Of a stretch of 64,000 bases of DNA, positions 16,606 to 25,720 are shown piece after piece. The first letter of the stretch is position 1, and each line of letters begins with the position of its first letter. The position numbers were made by a program, and so were the translations under genes. A model generated the notes under the pieces. That model saw only the letters and a list, made by a program, of their open reading frames with translations, did no database searches and was not told the origin of the DNA. The stretch is from Corynebacterium jeikeium (GTDB lineage: Bacteria > Actinomycetota > Actinomycetes > Mycobacteriales > Mycobacteriaceae): assembly GCF_000738265.1 (NCBI RefSeq), contig NZ_JFCQ01000001.1, positions 310,001 through 374,000 of the forward strand, written 5' to 3'.

Positions 16606-18300
16606 CTACTTTTGGTAGATCCCGAGCAGCTCCACGGCCTGTTCACGCAGCTCAACCTTGCGCACCTTGCCCGACAGCGTCATGGGGAAGGAATCCACGC
16701 ACTGGACGTACTTCGGGATCTTGTGGCGGGTCAGCTCCCCGTTGCAGAATTCCCGGACTGCCGGCTGATCCAATGGGGCGGTGTCTTCGCGCATAATGAT
16801 GAAGGCCATCAGCTCCTCGCCGTACTTCTCGTCCGGCACACCCACGACCTGCACGTCGGAGATATCGGGGTGCGTCATGAGGAACTCTTCGATCTCGCGC
16901 GGGTAGAGGTTCTCCCCTCCGCGGATCACCATGTCCTTGGCGCGGCCGGTAATGCGGGCATAGCCTTCCTCGTCCATCGTTCCCAGGTCGCCGGAGTGCA
17001 TCCAGCCGTCCTCGTCGATGGCGTCCGCGGTCTTACCCGGCATGTCCCAGTAGCCCTGCATCACCAGGAATCCGCGGATCAGGATCTCGCCCTGCTCACC
17101 ACGCTTAACCGTCTCGCCGGTCTCCGGGTCGACGATCTTCACCTCGATGTGTGGGTTCGGGCGGCCGACGGTGCCTACTCGCTTCTCGATCGGATCGTCC
17201 ACCAGGGTCTGGTGGTTCACCGGCGAGGTCTCCGTCATGCCGTAGGCAATGGTGATCTCGTTGATGTTCATGATGTCCATCACCTGCCGCATCGTGCGGG
17301 TGGGGCAGGCAGTGCCGGACATAATGCCAGTGCGCAGGCTGGACAGGTCATAGGTCTTGCCCTTGGCCTTGGCATGCTCTATCTCATCCAGTTCCGCCAT
17401 GAACATCGTCGGCACACCGAACAGGCTGGTGGCCTTGCCGTGCTCCACCGCTTCCAGCACGGATTGCGGGTTGAACACGGGGCCCGCGATGATGGTCGTT
17501 GCGCCGTGGGTGATAGCGCCCAGATTGCCCATAACCATGCCGAAGCAGTGGAAGAAGGGAACGGGGATCACGACCTTGTCCTGGTCGGTGTATTGCAGGG
17601 TCTCCCCCACCAGGTATCCGTTGTTAAGGATGTTGCGGTGGGTCAGCGTCGCGCCCTTCGCCATGCCAGTGGTGCCGGAGGTGTACTGGATGTTGATGGG
17701 ATCGTCCGGGTGCAGCTGCTCGCGCACCGGATTCAGGTCGAGGATGGCGTGGTTGGCTAGCTCATCCCAGCGCTCGGAGCCGAAGAAGATCGTCTCCTTG
17801 TAGTTGTGGCGGCTGAACTGGCTTTCCGCCGCATCGATCATCGCGCGGTAATTAGATTCCTTGAAGCGGCCCGCGGAAAACAGCCCCTTCACGCCCGACT
17901 GCCCCATGGCGTAGACAAGCTCTTTGTGCCGGTAGGAGGGGTTGATGCAGACCAGGATCGCACCGATCTCGGCAGTGGCAAACTGCACCAGAGTCCACTC
18001 CCAGCGGTTCGGCGCCCAGATTCCGATACGGTCGCCCTTTCGGTAGCCGGCAGCGTGCAGCCCAGAGGCCAGGCGCTGCACCTTGCGGTAGAACTCCGTG
18101 TACGTCAGGTGGACATCGCCATAGAAGTCGATGACCGCGTCATGCTCCGGATATTCGGCCACAATGCGGGCGAGGCACTGGCCGATGGTCTCGTCCAGCA
18201 GTTCCACGTCGGTGCGACCGACCTGGTGGGACAAAGTGGGGTCAAGGTCCGCCGGGTCGGAGAGCACGATCGGGCGGTCGTTACGAGTCGGGGTAGTCAT
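16606..18300 (-). CDS. Acyl-CoA synthetase (AMP-forming), FadD35-like
   Basis: The 564-residue product is an ANL-superfamily enzyme. Its P-loop is YTSGTTGMAKGATLTH, the A5 motif is YGMTETSP, the A7 region is HSGDLGTMDEEGYARITGRAKDMVIRGGENLYP, and the C-terminal catalytic Lys is in TLSGKVRKVELRE. It should activate a free fatty or branched-chain acid to the acyl-CoA. In M. tuberculosis fadD35 occupies the same cluster, next to scoAB. The substrate cannot be fixed from sequence; in this context a medium- or branched-chain acid is likely. Confidence 0.9.
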   Translation of the reverse strand: MTTPTRNDRPIVLSDPADLDPTLSHQVGRTDVELLDETIGQCLARIVAEYPEHDAVIDFYGDVHLTYTEFYRKVQRLASGLHAAGYRKGDRIGIWAPNRWEWTLVQFATAEIGAILVCINPSYRHKELVYAMGQSGVKGLFSAGRFKESNYRAMIDAAESQFSRHNYKETIFFGSERWDELANHAILDLNPVREQLHPDDPINIQYTSGTTGMAKGATLTHRNILNNGYLVGETLQYTDQDKVVIPVPFFHCFGMVMGNLGAITHGATTIIAGPVFNPQSVLEAVEHGKATSLFGVPTMFMAELDEIEHAKAKGKTYDLSSLRTGIMSGTACPTRTMRQVMDIMNINEITIAYGMTETSPVNHQTLVDDPIEKRVGTVGRPNPHIEVKIVDPETGETVKRGEQGEILIRGFLVMQGYWDMPGKTADAIDEDGWMHSGDLGTMDEEGYARITGRAKDMVIRGGENLYPREIEEFLMTHPDISDVQVVGVPDEKYGEELMAFIIMREDTAPLDQPAVREFCNGELTRHKIPKYVQCVDSFPMTLSGKVRKVELREQAVELLGIYQK

Positions 18301-18401
18301 TGGGCATCAACCTTTGTTGTGAAGGACTGTGTCCTGTGAAGAACTGTGTTCAAGGGGTTAAGGGACGGTGGGAGAAGAAGCGAGCAGGTAAAGCGAGGTA
18401 G

Positions 18402-19283
18402 TTAGCGGATTCTGGCGGCAATCACTTCGGCCTGGCGCAGCAGGGGTGCGTCGATCATCTGGCCATCCAAGGCGAAAGCCCCGGAGTTCTCGGCAGCGCC
18501 TTCGATCACCCGGCGCGCCCAGGTGGCTTGCTCCTCTGTGGGCGCATAGGCCTCCCGGATGACGGGCACCAGCCCCGGGTGGATGGACACAGTGGCGGCG
18601 AAACCACTGGCCGCGGCGTCGACCGCCTCCGCCCTGGCGCCTTCGATATCCTTCGTGTCCGCATGGATCGAATCCAGCGCCACGATGCCCGCAGCTGCAG
18701 CGTGCATCAGCACCATCGCGCGGGTCAGCCGAGGCACTTCGCGGTAACCGCCCGGGTGACCAGAAGGGCCACCGCCTGGTGTGGGAACTTCGTCCGCGCC
18801 ATAGCGCGAGCTGGTTCCCCCGACCGCGGCAGTAAGGTCCTCTGCTCCCCAGAACAGAGCCACGACCTGCGGGTCTGCGGCGATCTCGGCGAGGTTCACC
18901 GCTCCCCGGGGAGTTTCGATCAGGGCGATAGCGCGGAAGTCAGCTGGAAGTGCCGGGCGGTTGGAATAGGCGTCAGTAAAAGAGACAGCGCTTTCGACCT
19001 TCGGCACCATGACGGTCCTCAACGGCGAGTCCACGACGGCGGCGATATCCGCGGCGAAATCGGGGGAATCGACTGCGTTGATGCGCACGATCGTCCGCTC
19101 CGGATCCAGGTCCGCGTTGATGACGTTTTGCCTGGCCTCGGCGCGATTCTCGGCGCGGCAGCCGTCCTCGAGGTCGAGGATGACCATGTCGGAACGTTCG
19201 GCGGCCTTGGAGAAGCGCTCGGGGCGATCGGCAGGGGCGAACAGCAGCGCGGGGCCTTTCGGCAGCCAAGGGGTGTTAGACAT
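18402..19283 (-). CDS. CitE-like beta-hydroxyacyl-CoA lyase (HpcH/HpaI family)
   Basis: The 293-residue product has the CitE/HpcH TIM-barrel motifs: LLFAPADRPERFSKA, VILDLEDGC (metal-coordinating Asp/Glu), VRINAVDS, VMVPKVESA, IALIETPRGAVN and WGAEDL. The CitE family cleaves beta-hydroxyacyl-CoA thioesters. The mycobacterial homologue in the same cluster (Rv2498c) has been described as acting on HMG-CoA and citramalyl-CoA in leucine and itaconate breakdown, so that role is inferred here. Its start overlaps the MaoC gene by 8 bp. A copy of the dispersed repeat encodes SFTDAY near residue 105. Confidence 0.87.
   Translation of the reverse strand: MSNTPWLPKGPALLFAPADRPERFSKAAERSDMVILDLEDGCRAENRAEARQNVINADLDPERTIVRINAVDSPDFAADIAAVVDSPLRTVMVPKVESAVSFTDAYSNRPALPADFRAIALIETPRGAVNLAEIAADPQVVALFWGAEDLTAAVGGTSSRYGADEVPTPGGGPSGHPGGYREVPRLTRAMVLMHAAAAGIVALDSIHADTKDIEGARAEAVDAAASGFAATVSIHPGLVPVIREAYAPTEEQATWARRVIEGAAENSGAFALDGQMIDAPLLRQAEVIAARIR
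18971..18986 (-). repeat. Dispersed repeat copy (variant)
   Basis: The minus strand reads CTCTTTTACTGACGCC, sense to the CitE-like gene, translated SFTDA. Confidence 0.55.
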
Positions 19284-19773
19284 CGCCGCCCCCTTCCGGC
19301 GCGCACTGCATCAGCGTCTTGCGCGTGGCCTTGCACACGATGGTGCCGTCTTGGTTACGCCCGATGTGCTCCAACTCCACGATGCCCTGCCCCGGCCGCG
19401 ACTTCGACAGCCGCTTGCCCACGCAGCGCGTTTCGGCGTAGAGGGTATCGCCGTGGAACATGGGCGCGGGGAAGGAAATCTCGCTGAACCCCAGGTTGGC
19501 CACGATGGTGCCGAGGGAAAGCTGGCTCACGGACAGCCCCACCACCGTCGACAGCGTGAACATGGAGTTCACCAGTCGCTCGCCGCGGAAGCCATCCTGA
19601 GTGGCAGCCCAGGCCGCATCAATGTGCAGCGGCTGGGTGTTCATGGTCATGGTCGTGAACAGCGTGTTGTCCGCCTCTGTGACGGTGCGCCCGGGCTGGT
19701 GCCGGTACACCACGCCCTCCGTGAACTCCTCGAACCACAGGCCGCGCTGCACAATTTCTTTTTCTGCGCTCAT
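19276..19773 (-). CDS. MaoC-like (hot-dog) enoyl-CoA hydratase
   Basis: The 165-residue product has the MaoC dehydratase fold: GRTVTEADNTLFTTMTMNTQPLHIDAAWA carries the hydratase-2 motif with the catalytic Asp (TEAD) and His (LHID). The FPAPMFHGDTLYAETRCVGKR stretch closes the hot-dog. The equivalent Rv2499c is reported as a hydratase for methylglutaconyl- or itaconyl-type CoA esters, fitting a place between the carboxylase and the lyase. A long spacer containing a dispersed repeat separates it from the acyl-CoA dehydrogenase gene upstream. Confidence 0.85.
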   Translation of the reverse strand: MSAEKEIVQRGLWFEEFTEGVVYRHQPGRTVTEADNTLFTTMTMNTQPLHIDAAWAATQDGFRGERLVNSMFTLSTVVGLSVSQLSLGTIVANLGFSEISFPAPMFHGDTLYAETRCVGKRLSKSRPGQGIVELEHIGRNQDGTIVCKATRKTLMQCAPEGGGDV

Positions 19774-19805
19774 TGTTGCTGGTCTCCTTCTTCCTTATGC
19801 CCTTT

Positions 19806-19819
19806 TTCTTTGTGACGCC
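19806..19819 (+). repeat. Dispersed repeat copy (exact)
   Basis: TTCTTTGTGACGCC in the 82-bp gap between the acyl-CoA dehydrogenase stop and the MaoC start, antisense to the operon. Confidence 0.85.
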
Positions 19820-19855
19820 TCGTCGGTATCCACGCGCTGAGGTGCTCCGCCCGAC

Positions 19856-21025
19856 CTACACGCCGAGGGCGCGGGCGATGAGCATCTGCTGCACCTCAGT
19901 GGTGCCCTCGCCGATCTCCAGGATCTTGGAATCGCGGTAGTGACGGGCGACGCGGTATTCGTTCATGAAGCCGTAGCCGCCGTGGATCTGCGTGGCATCG
20001 CGGGCGTTATCCATAGCCGCCTCGGAGGCGACCATCTTGGCGATGGAGGCTTCCTTACTGAAGTTCAGCCCCGCGGCCATCTTCGCCGCGGCGGCATACC
20101 AGGCTTGGCGGGCAGTCCAGGCGCGCGCCTCCATACGGGCGATCTTGAAGCTGATGGCCTGGTATTCGGAGATCGGCTTGCCGAAGCTGGTGCGCTCCTT
20201 GGCGTAGCGCACGCACTCGTCGACGCAGCCCTGGGCGGCACCCGTAGCCAGCGCGGCGATGGCGATGCGGCCTTCTTCGAGGATGGACAGGAAGTAGGCG
20301 AAGCCGCGGCCGCGCTCGCCGACCAGGTTCTCCTCGGGCACGCGGACGTTGTCGAAGGTCAGCGGGTGGGTGTCGGAGGCGTTCCAGCCGACCTTGTTGT
20401 AGGAGGGCTCGGCCGTGAAGCCGGGTGTGCCGGTGGGCACGATGATGGCGGAGATTTCCTTCTTCCCGTTTTCCCGCTGGCCGGTGACGGCGGTGGCGGT
20501 GACCAGGGAAGTGATGTCCGTGCCGGAGTTGGTGATGAACTGCTTGGAGCCGTTGATGACCCACTCGCCGCCGTCGAGCTTGGCGGTGGTCTTGGTGCCA
20601 CCAGCATCCGATCCGGCCTCGGGCTCGGTCAGGCCGAAGCCCGCCAGGTTCTTGCCCGCGACCAGGTTGGGCAGGTAGGTCTGCTTCTGTTCATCGCTAC
20701 CGAAGCGGTAGATCGGCATGATGCCCAGCGAGACTCCAGCTTCCAGGGTGATGGCGACGGACTGGTCCACGCGGGCAAGCTCTTCCAGGGCCACGCCGAG
20801 GGCCATATAATCGCCGCCCATGCCGCCGTATTCCTCGGAGATCGGCAGGCCGAACAGCCCCATCTCTCCCATCTGACGAACCACGTCGTAGGGGAAGGTG
20901 TGCTCGCGGTCGTGCTGGGCGGCGACGGGGTCGACCACTCGGTTGGCGAAGTCCTCAACGCTGGCGCGCAGCTCGTGCAGCTCGTCGGAGAGGTAGGGGT
21001 TGCGGTCTTTGGTGCTCTGGTTCAT
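19856..21025 (-). CDS. Acyl-CoA dehydrogenase (isovaleryl/short-branched-chain type)
   Basis: The 389-residue flavoprotein has the ACAD signatures: GLTEPEAGSDAGGTKT (FAD/substrate loop), DATQIHGGYGFMNEY, and C-terminal YRDSKILEIGEGTTEVQ, where the Glu before GT is the usual catalytic base of short-chain and many bacterial enzymes. It should oxidise isovaleryl-CoA or a similar branched acyl-CoA, giving the substrate for the biotin carboxylase encoded just upstream. FadE19 (Rv2500c) is the mycobacterial counterpart. Confidence 0.92.
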   Translation of the reverse strand: MNQSTKDRNPYLSDELHELRASVEDFANRVVDPVAAQHDREHTFPYDVVRQMGEMGLFGLPISEEYGGMGGDYMALGVALEELARVDQSVAITLEAGVSLGIMPIYRFGSDEQKQTYLPNLVAGKNLAGFGLTEPEAGSDAGGTKTTAKLDGGEWVINGSKQFITNSGTDITSLVTATAVTGQRENGKKEISAIIVPTGTPGFTAEPSYNKVGWNASDTHPLTFDNVRVPEENLVGERGRGFAYFLSILEEGRIAIAALATGAAQGCVDECVRYAKERTSFGKPISEYQAISFKIARMEARAWTARQAWYAAAAKMAAGLNFSKEASIAKMVASEAAMDNARDATQIHGGYGFMNEYRVARHYRDSKILEIGEGTTEVQQMLIARALGV

Positions 21026-21088
21026 GGTTTTGGTTCTCTTTTCTGGGTTAGGTTTCTGGGTTAGGGAGTTGAGTGTGAAGTGAAGGGT

Positions 21089-23197
21089 TTAGCTGTCGGC
21101 TGTATCTGCACTGTCGGCCGCGATGACCTCCGCCAGGACTTCTCCGGTGCCGACTTTCTGGCCGACGGAAACGCTGATCTTGGCCTGCCCGTCGCGGGTG
21201 GCCACCAGGGTGTGTTCCATCTTCATGGCCTCGATGACGATCACGGGCTGGCCCTCGGTGACCTGGTCGCCGTCGGCAACTTCCACTGCAATGACGGTGC
21301 CCGGCATGGGGCTCAGAATGTCCGGCGAGTCCTCCGCACTGGCCTCCGCGTCGTTCGCAGTGCCGGAGAACACCTCCACCACATGCGTGCCGTGCGGGCC
21401 GGTGATGCTACCGCTGGCAGTGGCGCTCCACTTTTCAGCCGGGGCGCCGTCGATGGAGAGTCGCCATTCGGTGGCGCTTGCCTGTGGGTTCGCGACCATC
21501 TGGATGCGTCGGGTTTCGGTATCCACTGCAGTGCCCTCACCATCGCCACTGGTCAGCGGCGTGAGCTGCACATTCCACGCACCATCCTGATACTCCGCAC
21601 GAGCCTCCACCGGCGCAGTCACGCCACCCGGGTCGGCCAGCACCAGTCGCAGGGGTGCGCGCTGCCCCGCGCCGCGCCAACCGTCGCGGGCGGTCCACGT
21701 GCTGCCCAGCGGGGTCGTTGGGGTCTTTACTAGGGACGCCCCTTCGTCCCCGCCGGCCAGCGCCCCAGCCAGGTACAGCACTGCGACGGCGAAGGTATCC
21801 GCGGGAACCTCGCGGGGCTGGAATTCTTCGACGATGGAATCGAGCAGCCCGGTGTGTAGATCCCCTGCGATAACCTCCGGGCGGGTGACCAGGAAGCGGT
21901 TGAAGTCGATGTTGGTGGTCAGTCCCTCGATGCGCGTGTGGGACAGCGCCTGATCCAGGCGCTGTAAGGCCTCCTCGCGCGTGTCGGCGTGGGCGATGAT
22001 CTTCGCCAGCATGGGGTCGTAGTCGGAGCTGACCTCTTGGCCCTCCACCACGCCGGCGTCCACACGAATCCCTTCCCCGCGCGGCCAGGAAAGACCCGTG
22101 ATCAGACCACCGGTGGGCAGGAATCCGGCGGCGGCATCTTCGGCGTAGACGCGCGCCTCCACTGAGTGTCCGTTGAGCTGCACGTCGTCCTGCGCGATCG
22201 GCAGGGCCTCACCGCGAGCCACGCGGATTTGCCACTCCACCAGGTCGCGGCCGGTAACCATCTCGGTGACTGGGTGCTCGACCTGCAGTCGGGTGTTCAT
22301 CTCCATAAAGAAGAAGCGCTCGGGCTGCTTCGCGGAGACGATGAACTCCACGGTGCCCGCACCGCAGTAGCCGCAGGCGCGAGCTGCGTCGCAGGCGGCC
22401 TCGCCGATCTCCTGCCTAGTCTGCTCGTCCAACAGAGCGGACGGAGCTTCCTCGATGACCTTTTGGTGGCGGCGCTGCAGCGAACATTCGCGCTCGCCCA
22501 GGTGGATAACGTTGCCGTGCGAGTCGGCGACGATCTGCACCTCAATGTGCCGGGGCGTGTCCACGAAGTGCTCCAGGAACAGCGTGTCGTCGCCGAAGGA
22601 GCTGGCTGCCTCGCGGCGGGCCGACACCAGCGCGCTGGCCAGCTTCTCTGGCTCCTCCACCAGGTGCATTCCCTTGCCGCCACCGCCTGCGGAGGGCTTA
22701 ATCAGCACCGGGTAGCCCACGGATTCGGATGCGTCGATGATCTCCTGGTCCGTCAGGTTCGGCCGGGAGATTCCGGGGACGGTAGGCACGTCGCGGGACT
22801 CCACGGTCGCACGCGCGGTGATCTTGTCACCCATCCTCTCGATCGCGCTCGCGGGCGGGCCGATAAAGATGATCCCCTCGTCCTCGCAGCGCTTGGCGAA
22901 GGTCGCGTTTTCCGAGAGGAATCCGTAGCCCGGGTGGATGGCGCCGGCGCCGGTCGCCTTGGCGGCGTCAATAACCTTATCGATGTTGAGGTAAGACTCG
23001 GCAGCTGCGGCGGGGCCTAGACACACGGCCTTATCGGCGGCGTGCACATGCGGCGCGGCGGAATCCGCTTCGGAGTAAACGGCCACGGCCTTAAGCCCCA
23101 TGCGGTGTACGGTGCGGATAACGCGGAGGGCGATCTCGCCGCGGTTGGCGACCAGCACCGTATCGAACGGGCCGGTGAGGGCGTTTGTGTCACTCAC
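21089..23197 (-). CDS. Biotin-dependent acyl-CoA carboxylase alpha subunit (BC-BCCP)
   Basis: The 702-residue product starts with a biotin carboxylase domain: LVANRGEIALRVIRTVHRMG, AIHPGYGFLSENATFA, the ATP-grasp loop KPSAGGGGKGMHLV, and MEMNTRLQVEHPVTEM. It ends in a biotinyl domain with EAMKMEHTL near residue 665, whose Lys carries biotin. With the AccD subunit it carboxylates a short acyl-CoA, most likely methylcrotonyl-CoA (as AccA1/AccD1 in mycobacteria). GTG 23197 with GAAAGAGA upstream was chosen; the frame continues ~58 codons further but with no family similarity. The gene is 59 bp after accD. Confidence 0.93.
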   Translation of the reverse strand: MSDTNALTGPFDTVLVANRGEIALRVIRTVHRMGLKAVAVYSEADSAAPHVHAADKAVCLGPAAAAESYLNIDKVIDAAKATGAGAIHPGYGFLSENATFAKRCEDEGIIFIGPPASAIERMGDKITARATVESRDVPTVPGISRPNLTDQEIIDASESVGYPVLIKPSAGGGGKGMHLVEEPEKLASALVSARREAASSFGDDTLFLEHFVDTPRHIEVQIVADSHGNVIHLGERECSLQRRHQKVIEEAPSALLDEQTRQEIGEAACDAARACGYCGAGTVEFIVSAKQPERFFFMEMNTRLQVEHPVTEMVTGRDLVEWQIRVARGEALPIAQDDVQLNGHSVEARVYAEDAAAGFLPTGGLITGLSWPRGEGIRVDAGVVEGQEVSSDYDPMLAKIIAHADTREEALQRLDQALSHTRIEGLTTNIDFNRFLVTRPEVIAGDLHTGLLDSIVEEFQPREVPADTFAVAVLYLAGALAGGDEGASLVKTPTTPLGSTWTARDGWRGAGQRAPLRLVLADPGGVTAPVEARAEYQDGAWNVQLTPLTSGDGEGTAVDTETRRIQMVANPQASATEWRLSIDGAPAEKWSATASGSITGPHGTHVVEVFSGTANDAEASAEDSPDILSPMPGTVIAVEVADGDQVTEGQPVIVIEAMKMEHTLVATRDGQAKISVSVGQKVGTGEVLAEVIAADSADTADS

Positions 23198-23256
23198 GTC
23201 AGTTTCTCTTTCTTGTGGTGCGTACGTCGTCGGACTAGAGCTGAGACTGGGCTGGA

Positions 23257-24858
23257 CTACATGCGGAATACGCCGAAGCCGGTTTCCTCGCGCGGAGCCT
23301 GGGCGCAGATGTCGAGCGCCATAGCGAGGGTGCGACGGGTATCGGCAGGGTCGATCACTCCGTCGTCCCACAGGCGTGCGGTGGAATACCAGCAGGTGGA
23401 TTTCTCATCGAACATCTCGCGGATGGGGGCTTCGAATGCCTCTTGTTCCTCAGCCGACCACTCCCCGCCGCGGCGTTCAATCTGGGCGCGTCGGACGGTG
23501 GACAGCGTCATGGCTGCCTGGGGTCCGCCCATCACGGCAATGCGCGCGTTCGGCCACATCCATAGGAAGCGCGGCGAATAAGCCCGCCCGCACATGGAAT
23601 AGTTGCCGGCACCGAAGGCCGCGCCCGTAACCACCGTCAGCTTGGGCACCGATGCGGTGGCCACGGCGTTCACCATCTTCGCCCCGTGCTTCGCGATGCC
23701 GCCTTCTTCATATTGACGCCCCACCATGAAACCGGTGGTGTTCTGCAGGAAGATGATGGGGATGTTGCGCTGCTCACAGAGTTCGATGAAGTGTGCGCCC
23801 TTCATGGCGGCTTCGGCAAAGATGATGCCGTTGTTGGCAATCACTCCGACCTGGTGGCCTTCCAACCGGGCAAAGGTAGTGATGATGCTGTTGCCGTATT
23901 CGCTCTTAAACTCCGACAGGCTGCCCTCGTCGCAGAGGGTTTCGATGACCTCGTGCGCATCGTAGGGAATCTTCGGGTCGGTGGGCACGATGTCGTAGAG
24001 GTCCTCCTGGGGGCGTGGTGCGGGAACCGGGGTGCTGCGCTTCCAGGGGGTGGGCTTGGGCTCCGGCAGGGTCTCTACGATGCCCCGCATGATCCGCAGT
24101 GCATCCTCGTCGTCGGCGGCCAGGTGATCCGTTACGCCGGAAATGCGGGAGTGCATCGCGCCACCGCCGAGCTCCTCGGGGGTCACGTCCTCGCCGGTGG
24201 CGGCCTTCACCAGCGGTGGGCCAGCCAGGAAGATGGTGCCCTGGTTTTCCACGATGATGGTTTCGTCACTCATAGCGGGAACGTAGGCGCCGCCGGCGGT
24301 GCAGGAGCCCATCACTGCTGATAGCTGCGGGATGCCCTTGGCCGACAGGTTCGCCTGGTTAAAGAAAATGCGGCCGAAGTGGTTGCGGTCCGGGAACACA
24401 TCATCCTGCTGCAGCAGCATCGCTCCGCCAGAATCGACCAGGTAGATGCACGGCAGGTGGTTTTGCTCGGCAATCTCCTGGGCGCGGAGGTGCTTCTTCA
24501 CCGTCATGGGATAGTAGGTGCCGCCGGAGACGGTGGCGTCATTAGCAGCGATCAAGCACAGCCGACCGTGAACAAGCCCGACCCCGGCGATGATTCCGGC
24601 CGCCGGTGCCTTACCGTCGTACATGTCCTCGGCGGCAAGGGGCGCGATTTCCAGGAATGGGCTGCCGGGATCCAGCAGTAGGCGGATGCGCTCGCGCGGT
24701 AGCAGCTTGCCCCGGTCGGTGTGCCGCTTGCGGGCTTTCTCCCCGCCGCCGTCCTGAGCGCGGGTGAGGCGCTCGCGTAGTTCCTGGACGAGCTCGCGGT
24801 GGCTCGGTATGCCGCGCGGCTCGGCAGAGTCTGTCGCTCGGGGGGTTGCGGTTTCCAC
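23257..24858 (-). CDS. Acyl-CoA carboxylase beta subunit (carboxyltransferase), AccD1-like
   Basis: The 533-residue product has both crotonase-fold halves of a carboxyltransferase: N-terminal [60 protein letters not shown] and [16 protein letters not shown]-terminal [20 protein letters not shown] and [20 protein letters not shown]. These match methylcrotonyl-CoA carboxylase beta subunits best among AccD paralogues. It is the first gene of the minus-strand catabolic operon, downstream of the TetR gene, with a palindrome 65-91 bp ahead of its start. Confidence 0.92.
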   Translation of the reverse strand: METATPRATDSAEPRGIPSHRELVQELRERLTRAQDGGGEKARKRHTDRGKLLPRERIRLLLDPGSPFLEIAPLAAEDMYDGKAPAAGIIAGVGLVHGRLCLIAANDATVSGGTYYPMTVKKHLRAQEIAEQNHLPCIYLVDSGGAMLLQQDDVFPDRNHFGRIFFNQANLSAKGIPQLSAVMGSCTAGGAYVPAMSDETIIVENQGTIFLAGPPLVKAATGEDVTPEELGGGAMHSRISGVTDHLAADDEDALRIMRGIVETLPEPKPTPWKRSTPVPAPRPQEDLYDIVPTDPKIPYDAHEVIETLCDEGSLSEFKSEYGNSIITTFARLEGHQVGVIANNGIIFAEAAMKGAHFIELCEQRNIPIIFLQNTTGFMVGRQYEEGGIAKHGAKMVNAVATASVPKLTVVTGAAFGAGNYSMCGRAYSPRFLWMWPNARIAVMGGPQAAMTLSTVRRAQIERRGGEWSAEEQEAFEAPIREMFDEKSTCWYSTARLWDDGVIDPADTRRTLAMALDICAQAPREETGFGVFRM

Positions 24859-24922
24859 GTGTGCAGCTCCTTGAGTGTGGCGAGGGAGCGGGGCGTTCGT
24901 CGCCCTCCGCTCCTACATTTCA

Positions 24923-24949
24923 GTTACAGACGATTAACTAACCTGTAAC
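24923..24949. promoter_or_regulatory. Palindrome upstream of the acc catabolic operon
   Basis: GTTACAG and CTGTAAC form perfect 7-bp arms 13 bp apart. The site lies 65-91 bp before the accD start and downstream of tetR. A TetR operator is the natural inference. Confidence 0.5.
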
Positions 24950-25040
24950 GCACACTGTATGTGAGCTAGACCACTTTTGCTAGTGAATCTAAAAAGTTTC
25001 TCCTTTAAAACTACCCCCGAAAGTGGTGGGTCCCCCGGCA

Positions 25041-25655
25041 CTACCCCAGCCCCACCGCCGCGCGCGCCGCGGCCAACGTCTGGCGCCGTACCAATGCCGT
25101 GGACGCCCACCCCCGGGTCAGCTCCGACGAGTTAATCATTCCGACCAGCAGCTGGGCGGTAATCCTCCCAGCCTCCCCCTTGTAGCGGGGATCCATCTGC
25201 GCCAGCGACTCCGCCAATAGCTTGAGGTAGCGCCCCTGCACTGAGCGCACGCGCCCGCGCCCTTCCTCCCCCATGCGGAACAATTCGCGGTTATGCAGGC
25301 GAATTAACTCTGGGCGGGACAGCGCAAAGTCCACCTGAAAATCAATCAATACGGCCAATCGCTCGCGCGGATCCACCAACCCCTCGACGATCCCCTGCGC
25401 TTCAGAGAGCATGTATTCCGAGATTCCGGTCATCAGCTCGGTGAGGATTTCCCCTTTCCCGGAGAAGTGCCGATAGACCCCCGGGCCAGATATCCCCACA
25501 GCTTCCCCGACCTCTTCCAGGCGCGTGCCGTGGAACCCTTTGTCCGCCATGATCGACGCAGCGGCGCGCAGGAGTTCCACCCGGCGCTGTTCCTTTGCCG
25601 CCGCCCGCGGAGATAACCCCTCGGTGTTGGGGTCGTCTAGATATTGAGAGCTCAT
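25041..25655 (-). CDS. TetR-family transcriptional regulator
   Basis: The 204-residue product has an N-terminal TetR helix-turn-helix: RRVELLRAAASIMADKGFHG, then RLEEVGEAVGISGPGVYRHFSGKGEIL at about residues 45-72. The rest is a helical ligand-binding domain. It sits directly upstream of the accD operon, as Rv2506 does in M. tuberculosis, so it probably represses the leucine/acyl-CoA operon and responds to an acyl-CoA. A palindrome immediately upstream of its start suggests autoregulation. Confidence 0.88.
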   Translation of the reverse strand: MSSQYLDDPNTEGLSPRAAAKEQRRVELLRAAASIMADKGFHGTRLEEVGEAVGISGPGVYRHFSGKGEILTELMTGISEYMLSEAQGIVEGLVDPRERLAVLIDFQVDFALSRPELIRLHNRELFRMGEEGRGRVRSVQGRYLKLLAESLAQMDPRYKGEAGRITAQLLVGMINSSELTRGWASTALVRRQTLAAARAAVGLG

Positions 25656-25670
25656 AGCTCACACACTACT

Positions 25671-25688
25671 GGTTATCCGCCACTAACC
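25671..25688. promoter_or_regulatory. Palindrome upstream of tetR
   Basis: GGTTA and TAACC arms 8 bp apart lie 16 bp before the tetR ATG. The GGTTA half also occurs on the minus strand inside the accD-proximal site, which supports one regulator for both. Confidence 0.4.
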
Positions 25689-25720
25689 GACAGACAGTGC
25701 CCGTACTACCCGCAATCCAC

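Noticed and set aside
16576..17760. Long plus-strand open frame opposite fadD (and similar ones opposite accBC, acyl-CoA dehydrogenase, UPF0182 and purH)
   Set aside because: These are shadows caused by G+C-rich codon use of the real genes; their translations show no family features.
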